Translations under genes and position numbers: made by a program
In this document: positions 46,983 to 55,740 of the stretch, piece by piece
Layout: each line of letters begins with the position of its first letter
Numbering within the stretch: the first letter of the stretch is position 1
Notes under the pieces: generated by a model
Databases searched by the model: none
What the model was told of the DNA's origin: nothing
What the model saw: the letters and a program-made list of their open reading frames with translations, nothing else
Assembly (NCBI GenBank): GCA_016744015.1
Contig: JADGFD010000004.1
Coordinates: 124,001-188,000, forward strand
Source: Paracoccaceae bacterium
Lineage (GTDB): Bacteria; Pseudomonadota; Alphaproteobacteria; Rhodobacterales; Rhodobacteraceae
Direction of reading: 5' to 3'
DNA: 64,000 nt

Positions 46983-47528
46983 TTAAGCAGCGGGTGTTTC
47001 GGTTGCTGGCGGCGTTGGGGCCACGCGGGCATCCAGAATCTCGCTAATTTTGCGCTGTGCGGCGTCTTCGCCTTGGGCGTCAACGGCCGTAACTTCGCGG
47101 GTGAGCCGCTCAAGCGCCGCTTCATATAGCTGGCGCTCCGAGTAGGATTGTTCGCGCTGGTCATCATTGCGGTGCAAATCGCGCACCACTTCGGCAATCG
47201 CCACCAGATCACCCGAGTTGATCTTTTGCTCATATTCCTGTGCACGGCGAGACCACATGGCCCGCTTTACCCGTGCGCGACCTGCCAGTGTTTTCATGCA
47301 CTTAGCTACCAGATCAGGGGTCGAGAGCGCCCGCATCCCTACCAAAATCGCTTTTTGGGTCGGCACGCGCAAGGTCATCTTTTCTTTTTCGAAATAGATA
47401 ACAAACATCTCTAGCACTTCTTCACCCACGGTCTGGGTTTCCACCTCGGTAATTTTGCCAACCCCGTGCGAAGGGTAGACCACAAACTGGCCGTTTGCAA
47501 AATCGAGCTGGTTTTTTGACTTACTCAT
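46983..47528 (-). CDS. carD: CarD family transcriptional regulator
   Basis: A 181-residue regulator that binds the RNA polymerase beta subunit and stabilises promoter open complexes. The N-terminal RNA-polymerase-interaction domain is FANGQFVVYPSHGVGKITEVETQ (residues 9-31) with VIYFEKEKMTLRVPTQKA; the C-terminal helical DNA-contact part has RRAQEYEQKINSGDLVAIAEVVRDLH. CAAGGAACA precedes the ATG. The C-terminal tail (QGEDAAQRKISEILDARVAPTPP) is low-complexity. In alphaproteobacteria it governs many housekeeping promoters, including rRNA. Confidence 0.95.
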   Translation of the reverse strand: MSKSKNQLDFANGQFVVYPSHGVGKITEVETQTVGEEVLEMFVIYFEKEKMTLRVPTQKAILVGMRALSTPDLVAKCMKTLAGRARVKRAMWSRRAQEYEQKINSGDLVAIAEVVRDLHRNDDQREQSYSERQLYEAALERLTREVTAVDAQGEDAAQRKISEILDARVAPTPPATETPAA

Positions 47529-47731
47529 TCAGGCGTGTTCCTTGTCTGCTCAGGCCGGTGTCACACACATAAGCATTTAAGGTCGTTTCTCAACCCATGA
47601 TGCCTTCTGGAAGTGTATTGATTCCGTCAATCTGCGCTTTGCGCAGCGTGCTCCTTGTGACTGGCCTAATTGTTACTGCCTTAATATACCACAAAAATCA
47701 GGTAATATGAAGAGCGGTCGTAAATGTTTTT

Positions 47732-48070
47732 TTAGCTGCCTTCGCCGGGCTTTTCTGAGAAGTATTTCTCAAGCTTGCCATCCTCACCATCACGCTCTTC
47801 CGCCTCGGGAAGAGGGTCTTTCTGCTCAATGATCACAGGCCATAGCTCGGAATATTTTCGGTTAAACTCAACCCATTTCTCGGCTTCAGGCTCGGTATCG
47901 GGCCGAATGGCGTCGGCGGGGCATTCCGGCTCACAAACGCCGCAATCAATGCACTCGTCAGGGTGAATCACCAGCATGTTCTCGCCTTCGTAAAAGCAAT
48001 CCACCGGGCATACTTCTACGCAGTCGGTGTATTTGCAGGCGATGCACGCATCGTTGACGATATAGGTCAT
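47732..48070 (-). CDS. fdxA: Ferredoxin FdxA (3Fe-4S/4Fe-4S)
   Basis: A 112-residue low-potential ferredoxin with seven-iron clusters. [21 protein letters not shown] and [16 protein letters not shown] carry the cluster cysteines; the first set is CxxC-x4-CxxxCP and the second CxxCxxxC. I start at ATG 48070 (MTYIVND), with CGAGGCAAAGAC upstream and the standard length; the extra 13 codons upstream have no matching family sequence. It carries electrons in an unassigned partner system, located between the S4 protein and carD. Confidence 0.95.
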   Translation of the reverse strand: MTYIVNDACIACKYTDCVEVCPVDCFYEGENMLVIHPDECIDCGVCEPECPADAIRPDTEPEAEKWVEFNRKYSELWPVIIEQKDPLPEAEERDGEDGKLEKYFSEKPGEGS

Positions 48071-48169
48071 GTCTTTGCCTCGTTGCTGTGGTTTTGGGGT
48101 ATCGCCCAAACCTGAATAAAAGCTTAGGGCTTATTAGGCCGCGATTGGGCAGGATTCAAGAGGCAGGTT

Positions 48170-48529
48170 TCAACTATCCGTGTGCCGCAGGGAATCCATC
48201 GCGCGGCGGTCCTTTTTGGTGGGGCGAATGCCGACCCGCTCGATCGGCACAGCCGCCGCTTCACGCTCGGGGGTCAGGTCTTCATAAAGCGCTTGCGCCT
48301 CGCTGGCAGGCCCGCGCCGCTCCCCCAGCGCCGCGATGCGCACAATGCGAAGCTGTCGGCCCTGCATAAAGCTCAGGCCATCTCCTGCCTTAATACTAGA
48401 CGACGGTTTTTTAACCCGCTCCGCATTCACCCGCACATGCCCGGCCGAAACAACTTTGGCCGCCAGCGTGCGGGTTTTGAAAAACCGCGCATACCAGAGC
48501 CATTTGTCTATCCGTTGGTTTTCGCTCAA
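48170..48529 (-). CDS. S4 domain RNA-binding protein (Hsp15-like)
   Basis: A 119-residue protein whose first 60 residues form an S4 domain (RIDKWLWYARFFKTRTLAAKVVSAGHVRVNAERVKKPSSSIKAGD), as in heat-shock protein 15 of E. coli, which handles stalled 50S subunits. The C-terminal tail is basic. The start codon is TTG 48529, overlapping the helicase stop (TTGA), so translation is coupled to the helicase gene. The role in ribosome rescue is inferred from the family. Confidence 0.88.
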   Translation of the reverse strand: MSENQRIDKWLWYARFFKTRTLAAKVVSAGHVRVNAERVKKPSSSIKAGDGLSFMQGRQLRIVRIAALGERRGPASEAQALYEDLTPEREAAAVPIERVGIRPTKKDRRAMDSLRHTDS

Positions 48530-51219
48530 TCTTTAGCCTTAAGGGCCGCGAGGGCTGCGAAAGGATTATCGGGGTCAAAGGGTTTGTCTTTGCGCGGTGG
48601 ACGCGCTTGCTGTGCGGGCTTGCCTTGGGGTTTGCCACGCTTGCCTTTTGGCTTTTTGCCACGGCCCTCATTGCGGTTTTGCCGTTGATTTTGCGCGCGG
48701 GGCTTTGCGGCCCAGCGAAACGTGTAAAACACTTCAGCTTCTTCAACAGCATCTGGTTCGGCCTCTTGGGCGCCCTCGGCTTTAGGTGCTTCTTCTGCCC
48801 CCTCAGCTTTTGCCTCTGGCTCCGGTTGCGGCACGGCAACCTCTGGAACGGGCTTGACCTTTGGTCGCTCGCCGCGCTCACCGGCATAGCCAAGACCCGC
48901 CATCAGATTGGCGAATTGCTCCAGCGTTAGCCCTGTAATGGAAAGCATATCAGCGTTGGCCTCAAAGCCGCCACGGCTATCCATGCCACGCAGCATATCT
49001 GCCAGCCGCTCCAGCATATCAATGCGGATAGAGCGCTCACCGGCCAAGCGATAGCCAGCGCGGGCATAGTAACCCTCAGGCGCATCAGGCAGTGCGGGCA
49101 CGGTTACCAAGCCGGGGGGCGGCGCTTCGGGGAATACATCGAGGCCCTTTTGCAGCGACCATAGCACCAGCCGCATCCGCGTTGGTGCGGGCTTTAGCAT
49201 CAGGTGCTGAAAGACCGTAAATTGCCCAAAGCGCACCCCGTGCTTGCGTAGGGTCGCCCGTGCATCTTGGTCCAGCTCTTTAATATCTTTAGCGATTTCT
49301 CCACGAGGGATAACCCCGAGCGCTTCCACAACCTGAAAACCAACGCCGCGCGCCAGCCCAGCCAAGGTCTCGTCATTCTTGATCGCCAGCAGCGGCTCAA
49401 ACAAAGCCGCAATTTTGCGCTCCATCCAGTGCCCCAAACGGCGGCGCAGCTTTTCGGCCACCTCTGGCCCCGCTTCCTCATCCACAAACACATCAATCTG
49501 CGGGCTAAGCGCATCAGCGCCCGCCACCAGCTTGCCCACAGCGCTTTCGCCCCACATCAGGCCGCCCTGCTCGGTAAAGTCAAATTCCGTATCCGGCGCA
49601 TTATACATTTTATCTGAGCGCAGGTTGAACACCGGCTGCAAGGCCGCCAGCGCCGTCGCGCGCAATGTTTTGGCCTCTTGGTCACTGGCCTTCGGGTCTA
49701 AAATAAACCGGAAACCATCCAGCTTGCCGATAAACTGGTCTTCAACGGTCACATCGCCGTTTTCACTAACTTGGGCCAAGAGCCTCTCCTTTTGCTTCAA
49801 CCGCCGCATCAAAACACTGGTGCGGCGATCAACGAATCGCTGAGTCAGGCGCGCGTGCAGCGCATCTGAAAGGCTATCTTCTACCTTGCGGGTGGCGCTA
49901 CGCCAATAAGAAACATCACGCAGCCAATCTTTACGCTGGGCAACATATGTCCATGTGCGGATATACGCCAACCGTTTTGAGAGCTGGTCTATGCCACCAT
50001 CAATGCGGTCAATGGATTTAACCTGCTGCGCCAGCCAATCCTCGCTAATATGCCCCGCGCTCAACTGCGCATGCACCTTGGCAAGCAGCCCCACATGCTC
50101 CCCGCCGCTAAGCTTTCTGAAATCAGGTATCTGACATACCTCCCAAAGCCGCCGCACCTCAGGGGCAAAGCGCACTTGGTCGATCACATCGGGCATCATT
50201 GCCAGCCCCTTAAGGCTGCGCAGGTCATCGGCCTCCCGCGCCCGTAGCAGCTCAGGGTCATCGGGCGAGCGCTCCAGCGAGGCTACCAGCCCCTTCATAC
50301 TGCCAAAATCAAGCTTGGGGTTGCGCCATTCCAGCTTTTTGATCGAGGCAAACCGGTGGTTCTCAATCGCCTCCACCCAGTCGGGCTCTAGGTCATGCGC
50401 CTCGCCCGTCACCCCAAAAGTGCCGTTCTCCATATAGCGCCCCGCCCTGCCCGCGATTTGCGCCAGCTCGTTGGGCATTAAATATCGCATCCGACGGCCA
50501 TCAAACTTGCTCAGCCCTGCAAATGCCACATGCGATATATCAAGGTTCAGCCCCATGCCAATCGCATCGGTCGCCACAAGGTAATCCACCTCGCCATTCT
50601 GATACATCTCGACCTGCGCATTGCGCGTGCGTGGGCTAAGCGCCCCCATCACCACGGCAGCCCCACCTTTTTGGCGGCGAATAAGCTCGGCGATTTGGTA
50701 AACATTCTCAACCGAAAACGCCACAATCGCGGCGCGCCCTGGCATCCGGCTTATCTTCTTGGGCCCGCTGTATTTCAGCTCAGAAAACCGCTCGCGGTAA
50801 AGAAACCTCGCGTCTGGGACCAGGCTCTCGACCCGCGCCCGCATTGAAGCCGCGCCCATAAACAATGTTTCCGCGCGGCCACGGCTGTGCAGCAGGCGCT
50901 GGGTGAATATGTGCCCACGATCAGGGTCCGCACAAAGCTGGATCTCATCGACTGCCACAAAGTCAGCCGCCATCCCCAGCGGCATCGCCTCCACCGTGCA
51001 CACATAATAGCGCGCCCGCGGCGGCACAATCCGCTCTTCACCCGTCAGCAAAGCCACCGCGCCCAGCCCGCGCAAACCCACAACCTTATCATAGACTTCC
51101 CGCGCCAACAGGCGCAGCGGCAGGCCGATCACGCCTGTTTGGTGCCCCAGCATCCGCTCAATAGCATAATGGGTTTTGCCAGTATTGGTGGGGCCAAGAA
51201 CGGCCGTAATTTCGCGCAT
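48526..51219 (-). CDS. Suv3-like DExH RNA helicase
   Basis: An 897-residue helicase of the mitochondrial Suv3/Mgps-type. Walker A is GPTNTGKTHYA (residues 9-19), the DExH-box variant is DEIQLCADPDRGH (about 93), and helicase motif VI-type sequence is AIGMGLNLDISHVAF with QIAGRAGRY. The C-terminal SUV3 domain follows (about 500-770: KAPTRMRLVLW-type segment and LADMLRGM). The last 80 residues are an Ala/Glu and then Lys/Arg/Gly-rich tail (GRGKKPKGKRGKPQGK), likely RNA-binding. It probably unwinds RNA for turnover. The S4 protein gene follows with a four-base overlap. Confidence 0.9.
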   Translation of the reverse strand: MREITAVLGPTNTGKTHYAIERMLGHQTGVIGLPLRLLAREVYDKVVGLRGLGAVALLTGEERIVPPRARYYVCTVEAMPLGMAADFVAVDEIQLCADPDRGHIFTQRLLHSRGRAETLFMGAASMRARVESLVPDARFLYRERFSELKYSGPKKISRMPGRAAIVAFSVENVYQIAELIRRQKGGAAVVMGALSPRTRNAQVEMYQNGEVDYLVATDAIGMGLNLDISHVAFAGLSKFDGRRMRYLMPNELAQIAGRAGRYMENGTFGVTGEAHDLEPDWVEAIENHRFASIKKLEWRNPKLDFGSMKGLVASLERSPDDPELLRAREADDLRSLKGLAMMPDVIDQVRFAPEVRRLWEVCQIPDFRKLSGGEHVGLLAKVHAQLSAGHISEDWLAQQVKSIDRIDGGIDQLSKRLAYIRTWTYVAQRKDWLRDVSYWRSATRKVEDSLSDALHARLTQRFVDRRTSVLMRRLKQKERLLAQVSENGDVTVEDQFIGKLDGFRFILDPKASDQEAKTLRATALAALQPVFNLRSDKMYNAPDTEFDFTEQGGLMWGESAVGKLVAGADALSPQIDVFVDEEAGPEVAEKLRRRLGHWMERKIAALFEPLLAIKNDETLAGLARGVGFQVVEALGVIPRGEIAKDIKELDQDARATLRKHGVRFGQFTVFQHLMLKPAPTRMRLVLWSLQKGLDVFPEAPPPGLVTVPALPDAPEGYYARAGYRLAGERSIRIDMLERLADMLRGMDSRGGFEANADMLSITGLTLEQFANLMAGLGYAGERGERPKVKPVPEVAVPQPEPEAKAEGAEEAPKAEGAQEAEPDAVEEAEVFYTFRWAAKPRAQNQRQNRNEGRGKKPKGKRGKPQGKPAQQARPPRKDKPFDPDNPFAALAALKAKD

Positions 51220-51240
51220 GTCTAGCTCGGAAAATTCTCT

Positions 51241-52104
51241 CTACTCAAAATGGCACAATGGCGGGCGCGGCATACCTTTGCGGCTCCAGCTTAGCCCTTC
51301 ATACCAACCAGCACCCATGGCAATAACCTGTATTTCAAACCATAACCATTCATTTCTATTCATGTTATCGGTGAGGTTTTTGGCAATATCGTGAAACTCT
51401 GGCGTATAAAGGTTTGCGCCCGCCTCACAAACAACATGCTGTGCATTTGCCCTGATCAGCGCGTCAAAGTGTCGAACCAACAATTCGTGATTTTGCTTAA
51501 TTTTAGGCATATTCGGCACCTCCGCACATGGCCCCGTAGTCAGACTATACCCATAAGGCGATGCCAGTGGGTTTTCGCTATAAAATGTTAATTCACCAGA
51601 TTTAAGCGTTGCGCCAACCATGCCAATATATTCATGAGTTGCTTTTCTTTCACTCCAACCGCGGGTTAAAGCAAGGTGTTCAAAAAGGCCGTCCAGATGA
51701 AAGAAACAACCAAAGCTTCCCTCAGCCGCATAAGCATCCACAGCTGAAATTCTCTCGGCAACCTCCGGATCGCTTACGTGCAGCTGGTTGTTAATACGAG
51801 GTAATTCAATTTCGCAAACCTCCGCCGATAGCACAAGCCAGCCGCCTGTTTTGATTGTATCTGGGTCAGAGCGCGCGGCATCTCTAAGTTGGTCTATTTC
51901 ATGCGGGCTAAAACCATCAACGCGCGCGGCAATAATTGTGGAAGGACCAATGGCGCAGCCCTGCCCCGCAAAAAACTGTATCAGAGCCTCATTTTGGTTC
52001 GCCCCTTGAGCAGAGGCCGAGGATACCAACACAAAAAGCAGCCCACATGCGAAACCTATTAAGCGCACAGTATTCCTCACGAAACTTAGCTTTTCACCAC
52101 ACAT
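51241..52104 (-). CDS. Exported protein of unknown function
   Basis: A 287-residue protein with an N-terminal signal peptide (VRLIGFACGLLFVLVSSASAQ). I start at ATG 52104 (MCGEKLS), which puts that hydrophobic stretch near the start; the longer frame from 52158 would overlap the upstream TPR gene. The mature part has no domain I recognise. It contains paired cysteines (GQGCAIGPS, SAEVCEIEL, FGCFFHLDG, GPCAEVP, HVVCEAGAN, LCHFE), fitting a disulfide-bonded periplasmic protein. The product shares its strand and close spacing with the TPR gene upstream (26 bases). Confidence 0.65.
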   Translation of the reverse strand: MCGEKLSFVRNTVRLIGFACGLLFVLVSSASAQGANQNEALIQFFAGQGCAIGPSTIIAARVDGFSPHEIDQLRDAARSDPDTIKTGGWLVLSAEVCEIELPRINNQLHVSDPEVAERISAVDAYAAEGSFGCFFHLDGLFEHLALTRGWSERKATHEYIGMVGATLKSGELTFYSENPLASPYGYSLTTGPCAEVPNMPKIKQNHELLVRHFDALIRANAQHVVCEAGANLYTPEFHDIAKNLTDNMNRNEWLWFEIQVIAMGAGWYEGLSWSRKGMPRPPLCHFE

Positions 52105-52129
52105 GACCGCCAATACCCTTATTCTCAAT

Positions 52130-52684
52130 CTAATGCAAAATGCTGAGGCTGTCCTCAACCCGCTTCACCGTATCAATCAGTTCTTCTGAATGTGGATTAA
52201 GCGCCAGCGCGGCCTTATACGCCTTCAGCGCATTTTCAGGCTGGTTAAGCTGCTCCTGAATCACGCCCATGCCGCCCAAAGCGCCAAAATGGCGCGGGTT
52301 TAGCAGCAGTGCCTTTTCGATATCCGCCATCGCCTCACCGTATTTATCTAGCAGAAAAAACGCCGAAGCGCGCATATTATAGGCTTCTGCAAAGTTAGGC
52401 GCATGGTCAATCAACGCTGAAAGATGCCACACCGCCATCTCATAATCCTCCGCCTCCATCGCCGCGAAACCACGCTTCAAGAGCAGGTCCATCGCCGCTG
52501 AACCCGACTGCCGGAAAATCCGCAACACCTCCCGCTCGGCACTGGCCGCGCCCTCGCCAGCTTTGCTCTGCATCTCAGCAAAAAGCTCGTCCAAGCGGTC
52601 ATTCTCCCCAAAGCCAAGCCCAGGCTGCGCCGCAGATGCAGCGCTGCCAAACGCCAGCGCCATTATCAAAATCAAATACCTCAT
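52130..52684 (-). CDS. Exported tetratricopeptide-repeat protein
   Basis: A 184-residue protein. MRYLILIMALAFGSAASAAQ is a signal peptide. Three to four TPR units follow: AMDLLLKRGFAAMEAEDYEMAVWHLSALIDHAP, YNMRASAFFLLDKYGEAMADIEKALLLNP, and FGALGGMGVIQEQLNQPENALKAYKAALALNP. I start at ATG 52684; the TTG at 52690 also lies in frame. It is likely a periplasmic scaffold. The unknown exported protein downstream may be its partner by position only. Confidence 0.85.
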   Translation of the reverse strand: MRYLILIMALAFGSAASAAQPGLGFGENDRLDELFAEMQSKAGEGAASAEREVLRIFRQSGSAAMDLLLKRGFAAMEAEDYEMAVWHLSALIDHAPNFAEAYNMRASAFFLLDKYGEAMADIEKALLLNPRHFGALGGMGVIQEQLNQPENALKAYKAALALNPHSEELIDTVKRVEDSLSILH

Positions 52685-52837
52685 AGCCAAAACCTATGCC
52701 CTCCGCCCGCAAAACCCAAGCCAAAAAGACAAATCTTGCGCAATTCCTCGTGTCTGACGCGAGGGCAACCGCAAGAAACAGTTTTGAATCGTATCCGAAT
52801 CCCTTACCATCAGGTAAACTAACCAATGGAGACTCTC

Positions 52838-53128
52838 ATGAGTGAAATTCTAGACACTGCCGTAAAAGCCCTATCCGACAAGCTCGGGGGGGACGGCATT
52901 GAAGGTTCGATCAAATTTGAGATAGAAAACACCGGTGCCATTCGTATAGACGAAAACGGCGCCAGCTTAGATGATGGCGACGCCGATTGCACTATCACCG
53001 CCGAAGCTGATGTGTTTCAGGACCTGCTTTCAGGTGAGCTGAACCCCACCAGCGCCTTTATGTCCGGGAAAATCGCGATTGATGGCGATATGGGCATGGC
53101 GATGAAGCTCGGATCACTGCTTACCTGA
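52838..53128 (+). CDS. SCP2 sterol-binding domain-containing protein
   Basis: A 96-residue protein made up of one SCP2 lipid-binding domain. IKFEIENTGAIRIDENGASLDDGDADCTITAEADVFQDLLSGELNPTSAFMSGKIAIDGDMGMAMKLG is the full domain, with the SAFMSGKI and GDMGMAMKL hallmark. I start at ATG 52838, which has GGAG seven bases upstream, not the ATG at 52826. The hydrolase gene starts at the last base of its stop codon, so the two are likely co-translated. It may bind acyl-CoAs or other lipids. Confidence 0.9.
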   Translation: MSEILDTAVKALSDKLGGDGIEGSIKFEIENTGAIRIDENGASLDDGDADCTITAEADVFQDLLSGELNPTSAFMSGKIAIDGDMGMAMKLGSLLT

Positions 53129-54060
53129 TGGAAACCGCGCCGCTCTATGAGGATGTGGCCGATGCCCCCGAAGGTGGGCGCGCCTTTTTTGTGCGCGCCG
53201 CTGACGGCACCCGCATCCGCTTCGCCCTCTGGAACGGTGGCACCAAAGGCCTCGCCGTGGTCTTCCCCGGCCGCACTGAGGGCCTTGAGAAATATGGCCG
53301 CATGGCGCGCCAGCTTTTAGCGCGCGGTTTTTCTGTGGCCATTATTGATTGGCGCGGGCAAGGGTTATCTGATCGCTTAAACAACAGCACTGCCGTTGGC
53401 CATGTGGATGATTTTGCCGATTATCAAGACGATTTGGCTGCGGTGCTCGCCCACGCCGAGATCGAGGCGGTTTGCGGCCCCCGCATCATGTTTGCCCACT
53501 CCATGGGTGGCTGCATTGGCCTGCGGGCATTGCTCACGGGTGATGCCTTCAAGGCCGCTGTGTTTTCGGCCCCAATGTGGGGGCTCAACTTGCCCGGCCC
53601 TAACAAATTCCTGGCGCCGCTGTTGGCCAATACAGGCGTGGCCCTTGGCTTGGGCAAAAAAAACCTCGCCGGCCAACCCACAGGCTTTTATCTCACGCGC
53701 GAGCCTTTTGAAGGCAACAACCTGACACATGATCAAGGCTATTGGGATTATATGCGCGAGCAAATTATAAAATACCCTGCTCTCGCCTTGGGCACACCCT
53801 CGTTCAAATGGCTCAAAGGAGCATTGGGCGAGTTCAAATACTTTGATACCGTCGAGATGCCGACCATCCCCTGCTTAATATTTGTCGGCGGTGACGAAAG
53901 CGTGGTTAGCCCGGCGGCTATCCGTAAAAGCAGTTCACGCTTTGCCAATGGCACATTGGTTGAAATTGACGGCGCAAGGCATGAGGTCTGGATGGAAACG
54001 CCGGATCGCCAAGCCCAAAGCTGGGCAGCCATTGATACATTCCTGAAAACCGTCCTCTGA
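53128..54060 (+). CDS. Alpha/beta hydrolase (lysophospholipase-type)
   Basis: A 310-residue cytoplasmic hydrolase of the serine aminopeptidase/lysophospholipase group. The nucleophile elbow is FAHSMGGCIGL (GxSxG variant, Ser about 130) and IDWRGQGLS forms the oxyanion region; catalytic His is in DGARHEVWME near 290 and acidic residue in VGGDESVV near 255. ATG 53128 overlaps the SCP2 stop by one base. A lipid ester substrate is plausible from both genes. A family-1 repeat follows. Confidence 0.88.
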   Translation: METAPLYEDVADAPEGGRAFFVRAADGTRIRFALWNGGTKGLAVVFPGRTEGLEKYGRMARQLLARGFSVAIIDWRGQGLSDRLNNSTAVGHVDDFADYQDDLAAVLAHAEIEAVCGPRIMFAHSMGGCIGLRALLTGDAFKAAVFSAPMWGLNLPGPNKFLAPLLANTGVALGLGKKNLAGQPTGFYLTREPFEGNNLTHDQGYWDYMREQIIKYPALALGTPSFKWLKGALGEFKYFDTVEMPTIPCLIFVGGDESVVSPAAIRKSSSRFANGTLVEIDGARHEVWMETPDRQAQSWAAIDTFLKTVL

Positions 54061-54070
54061 TCTTGGTGAC

Positions 54071-54263
54071 GGTCGTGCTTGCACGACCCGCGCCGACGAG
54101 GTGGCCCGAAGGGTCGCCGAGGAGGCGCGAAGCCGGAGCTGTCCGGTTGCTCCGGGCTTGCTTTGGCCTCTGCGGGGGTAAACCCCCACTCGGCCAAAGC
54201 ACGTTTTTCAGTAAACTGAAAAACGGTGGCCCTCACGGGCCATGGCCTCGCTTCGCTCGGTGG
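54071..54263 (+). repeat. Structured intergenic repeat, family 1, copy D (type copy)
   Basis: Starts with hairpin GGTCGT-GCTTGC-ACGACC (54071-54088), then GCGCCGACGAGGTGGCCCGA, GCGCGAAGCCGGAGCTGTCC, the central TTGCTTTGGCC/GGCCAAAGCA arm around GCGGGGGTAAACCCCC, the perfect hairpin TTTTTCAGTAAACTGAAAAA, and GGCCTCGCTTCGCTCGGTGG. It lies between convergent hydrolase and inositol-phosphatase-family genes. The first of these hairpins has wholly different stem bases from copies A and B but keeps pairing and the GCTTGC centre. Confidence 0.9.
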
Positions 54264-54282
54264 TGCAATATCCAGTGTTGGC

Positions 54283-55080
54283 TTATTTATTCAATAGCTC
54301 CAGAGCCGCCGTGTGCACTCTTTCATCGCCCGCAGCAATAATTTGCCCACCATGATGGGCGGGATTTCCTTGCCAGTTGGTCACAATGCCGCCTGCGCCC
54401 TGCACAACTCCGATAGGGCCTTGCACATCGTAAGCATTTAGCCCTGCCTCGATTACGAGATCAATTTTGCCGATAGACAATAGGGCATAAGCGTAACAAT
54501 CCAAGCCATATCGGGTTAGTTTACAATGTGAAGAAACCGCATTAAATGCGGCCCTTTCGGCTTCGGATCCTATTTCCGGAAAGGTTGTCATCAAAGTGGC
54601 GCCTTCTAGCCCCGAGCAGGCCCGCACCTTGATTTCGACACCCGCATCACCGCGGACCCAATCCGCCTTGCCAAAACCACCCACAAAACGCTCACCAATA
54701 TAAGGCTGATCAACCACCCCCAGCACGGGCCCCTGCCCGGCATCAATGCCAATGAGCACACCCCAGCTTGGGGCGCCGCTGATAAAGGCGCGAGTGCCAT
54801 CGATGGGGTCCAGCACCCATGTCAGGCCTGACGTGCCGGCAGACTTGCCAAACTCCTCGCCGTAAATCGCATCATTGGGCCGACGCTTGGCCAACACGGC
54901 CCGCATGGCTTGCTCGGCTTCCCGATCCGCAACCGTGACCGGATCAAAGCCATCGGCGTCCTTATTATCAACATCCAAAGCATCACTTCGAAAATACCGT
55001 AAGGTCACGCACCGCGCCGCATCCGCCATTTCTTCAGCCACAGCCCGCAATGCCCGCTGCTCTATCGCGCTAATATCCAT
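54283..55080 (-). CDS. Inositol monophosphatase family phosphatase (HisN-type)
   Basis: A 265-residue Mg-dependent phosphatase. Metal ligands are in GEEFGKSAGT (Glu), DPIDGTRAFISGAPSWGVLIG, and GLNAYDVQGPIGVVQGAGG (Asp). The family includes inositol-1-phosphatase, CysQ and histidinol-phosphate phosphatase HisN; the subfamily with DPIDGTRAFISG is often HisN in alphaproteobacteria. The ribosome binding site GGAGG, seven bases before ATG 55080, lies inside the 3' arm of a terminator-like hairpin, so translation may be held back. Confidence 0.88.
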   Translation of the reverse strand: MDISAIEQRALRAVAEEMADAARCVTLRYFRSDALDVDNKDADGFDPVTVADREAEQAMRAVLAKRRPNDAIYGEEFGKSAGTSGLTWVLDPIDGTRAFISGAPSWGVLIGIDAGQGPVLGVVDQPYIGERFVGGFGKADWVRGDAGVEIKVRACSGLEGATLMTTFPEIGSEAERAAFNAVSSHCKLTRYGLDCYAYALLSIGKIDLVIEAGLNAYDVQGPIGVVQGAGGIVTNWQGNPAHHGGQIIAAGDERVHTAALELLNK

Positions 55081-55114
55081 GAAAAAACCTCCGCCTGTTA
55101 CCAGACGGAGGTTT
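55081..55114 (-). terminator. Terminator-like hairpin that includes the next gene's ribosome binding site
   Basis: On the minus strand AAACCTCCGTCTG pairs with CAGGCGGAGGTTT (13 pairs with one G-T) over a four-base loop, then TTTTTTC runs straight into ATG 55080. It follows the XRE gene by about 30 bases. The GGAGG needed to start the phosphatase gene is in the 3' arm, so folding would both end transcription and hide the ribosome binding site. Confidence 0.75.
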
Positions 55115-55144
55115 CATATTCTTGCCTTCACGTCAATGGGACGC

Positions 55145-55534
55145 TTAAGCTACATCCGTAAGCGCCCGCGCGAGATCAAACAAGCGGCGGCGCTGGTTTT
55201 CCGGAATGGAATAGTAAGAACGCACCAATTCAAGCGCCTCTTTATCCGCCAACAAATCGCCCTGCATTTTGGGCGCTTCAGTTTTGGCTTCTTCCGGAGC
55301 GGAATCTGTTACGCCCTCTTCGATACCTTCGAAGAAAAACCGCACATCCACATCCATGGCTTTGGCAATATCCCAAAGGCGGGAAGCGCTGACCCGATTC
55401 ATACCGGTTTCATACTTCTGGATTTGTTGAAACTTGATGCCAACAGCTTCGCCGAGCTGCTGCTGGGTCATACCCACCATCCAGCGGCGGTGGCGAACGC
55501 GTTTTCCTACATGCACATCTACAGGGTGTTTCAT
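55145..55534 (-). CDS. XRE-family helix-turn-helix regulator
   Basis: A 129-residue regulator. The HTH lies at about 12-65: RVRHRRWMVGMTQQQLGEAVGIKFQQIQKYETGMNRVSASRLWDIAKAMDV. The acidic tail ends in EEGVTDSAPEEAKTEAPK followed by a helix (RSYYSIPENQRRRLFDLARAL). The latter half is like the C-terminal domain found in a Rhodobacteraceae group of chromosomal XRE regulators. I start at ATG 55534. Targets are not known. It is followed by the hairpin and the phosphatase gene on the same strand. Confidence 0.88.
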   Translation of the reverse strand: MKHPVDVHVGKRVRHRRWMVGMTQQQLGEAVGIKFQQIQKYETGMNRVSASRLWDIAKAMDVDVRFFFEGIEEGVTDSAPEEAKTEAPKMQGDLLADKEALELVRSYYSIPENQRRRLFDLARALTDVA

Positions 55535-55684
55535 AAGACCTATCACTCCATTGGTTATCTATACTTTAAGGATGCATATTTCGTGCCAACCTCTCGTCAC
55601 GATACATGTGCAGTTTAATCCTTGATAATCAAGACATATCACGATTTTGTAATTTTCGCAACAATAATCAACCCTAAGGCGGTT

Positions 55685-55735
55685 GCAAAATGCGATTTTT
55701 CGCTCATAGCAATCTGAGCGTGTTTCGCATTTTGC
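55685..55735. other. Long imperfect hairpin next to the typA stop
   Basis: GCAAAATGCGA (55685-55695) pairs with TCGCATTTTGC (55725-55735), and inside them CGCTCA (55701-55706) with TGAGCG (55715-55720). It lies six bases after the typA stop on the minus strand. It could end the typA transcript or protect its 3' end, though no T-run follows on minus. Confidence 0.55.
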
Positions 55736-55740
55736 GAATC

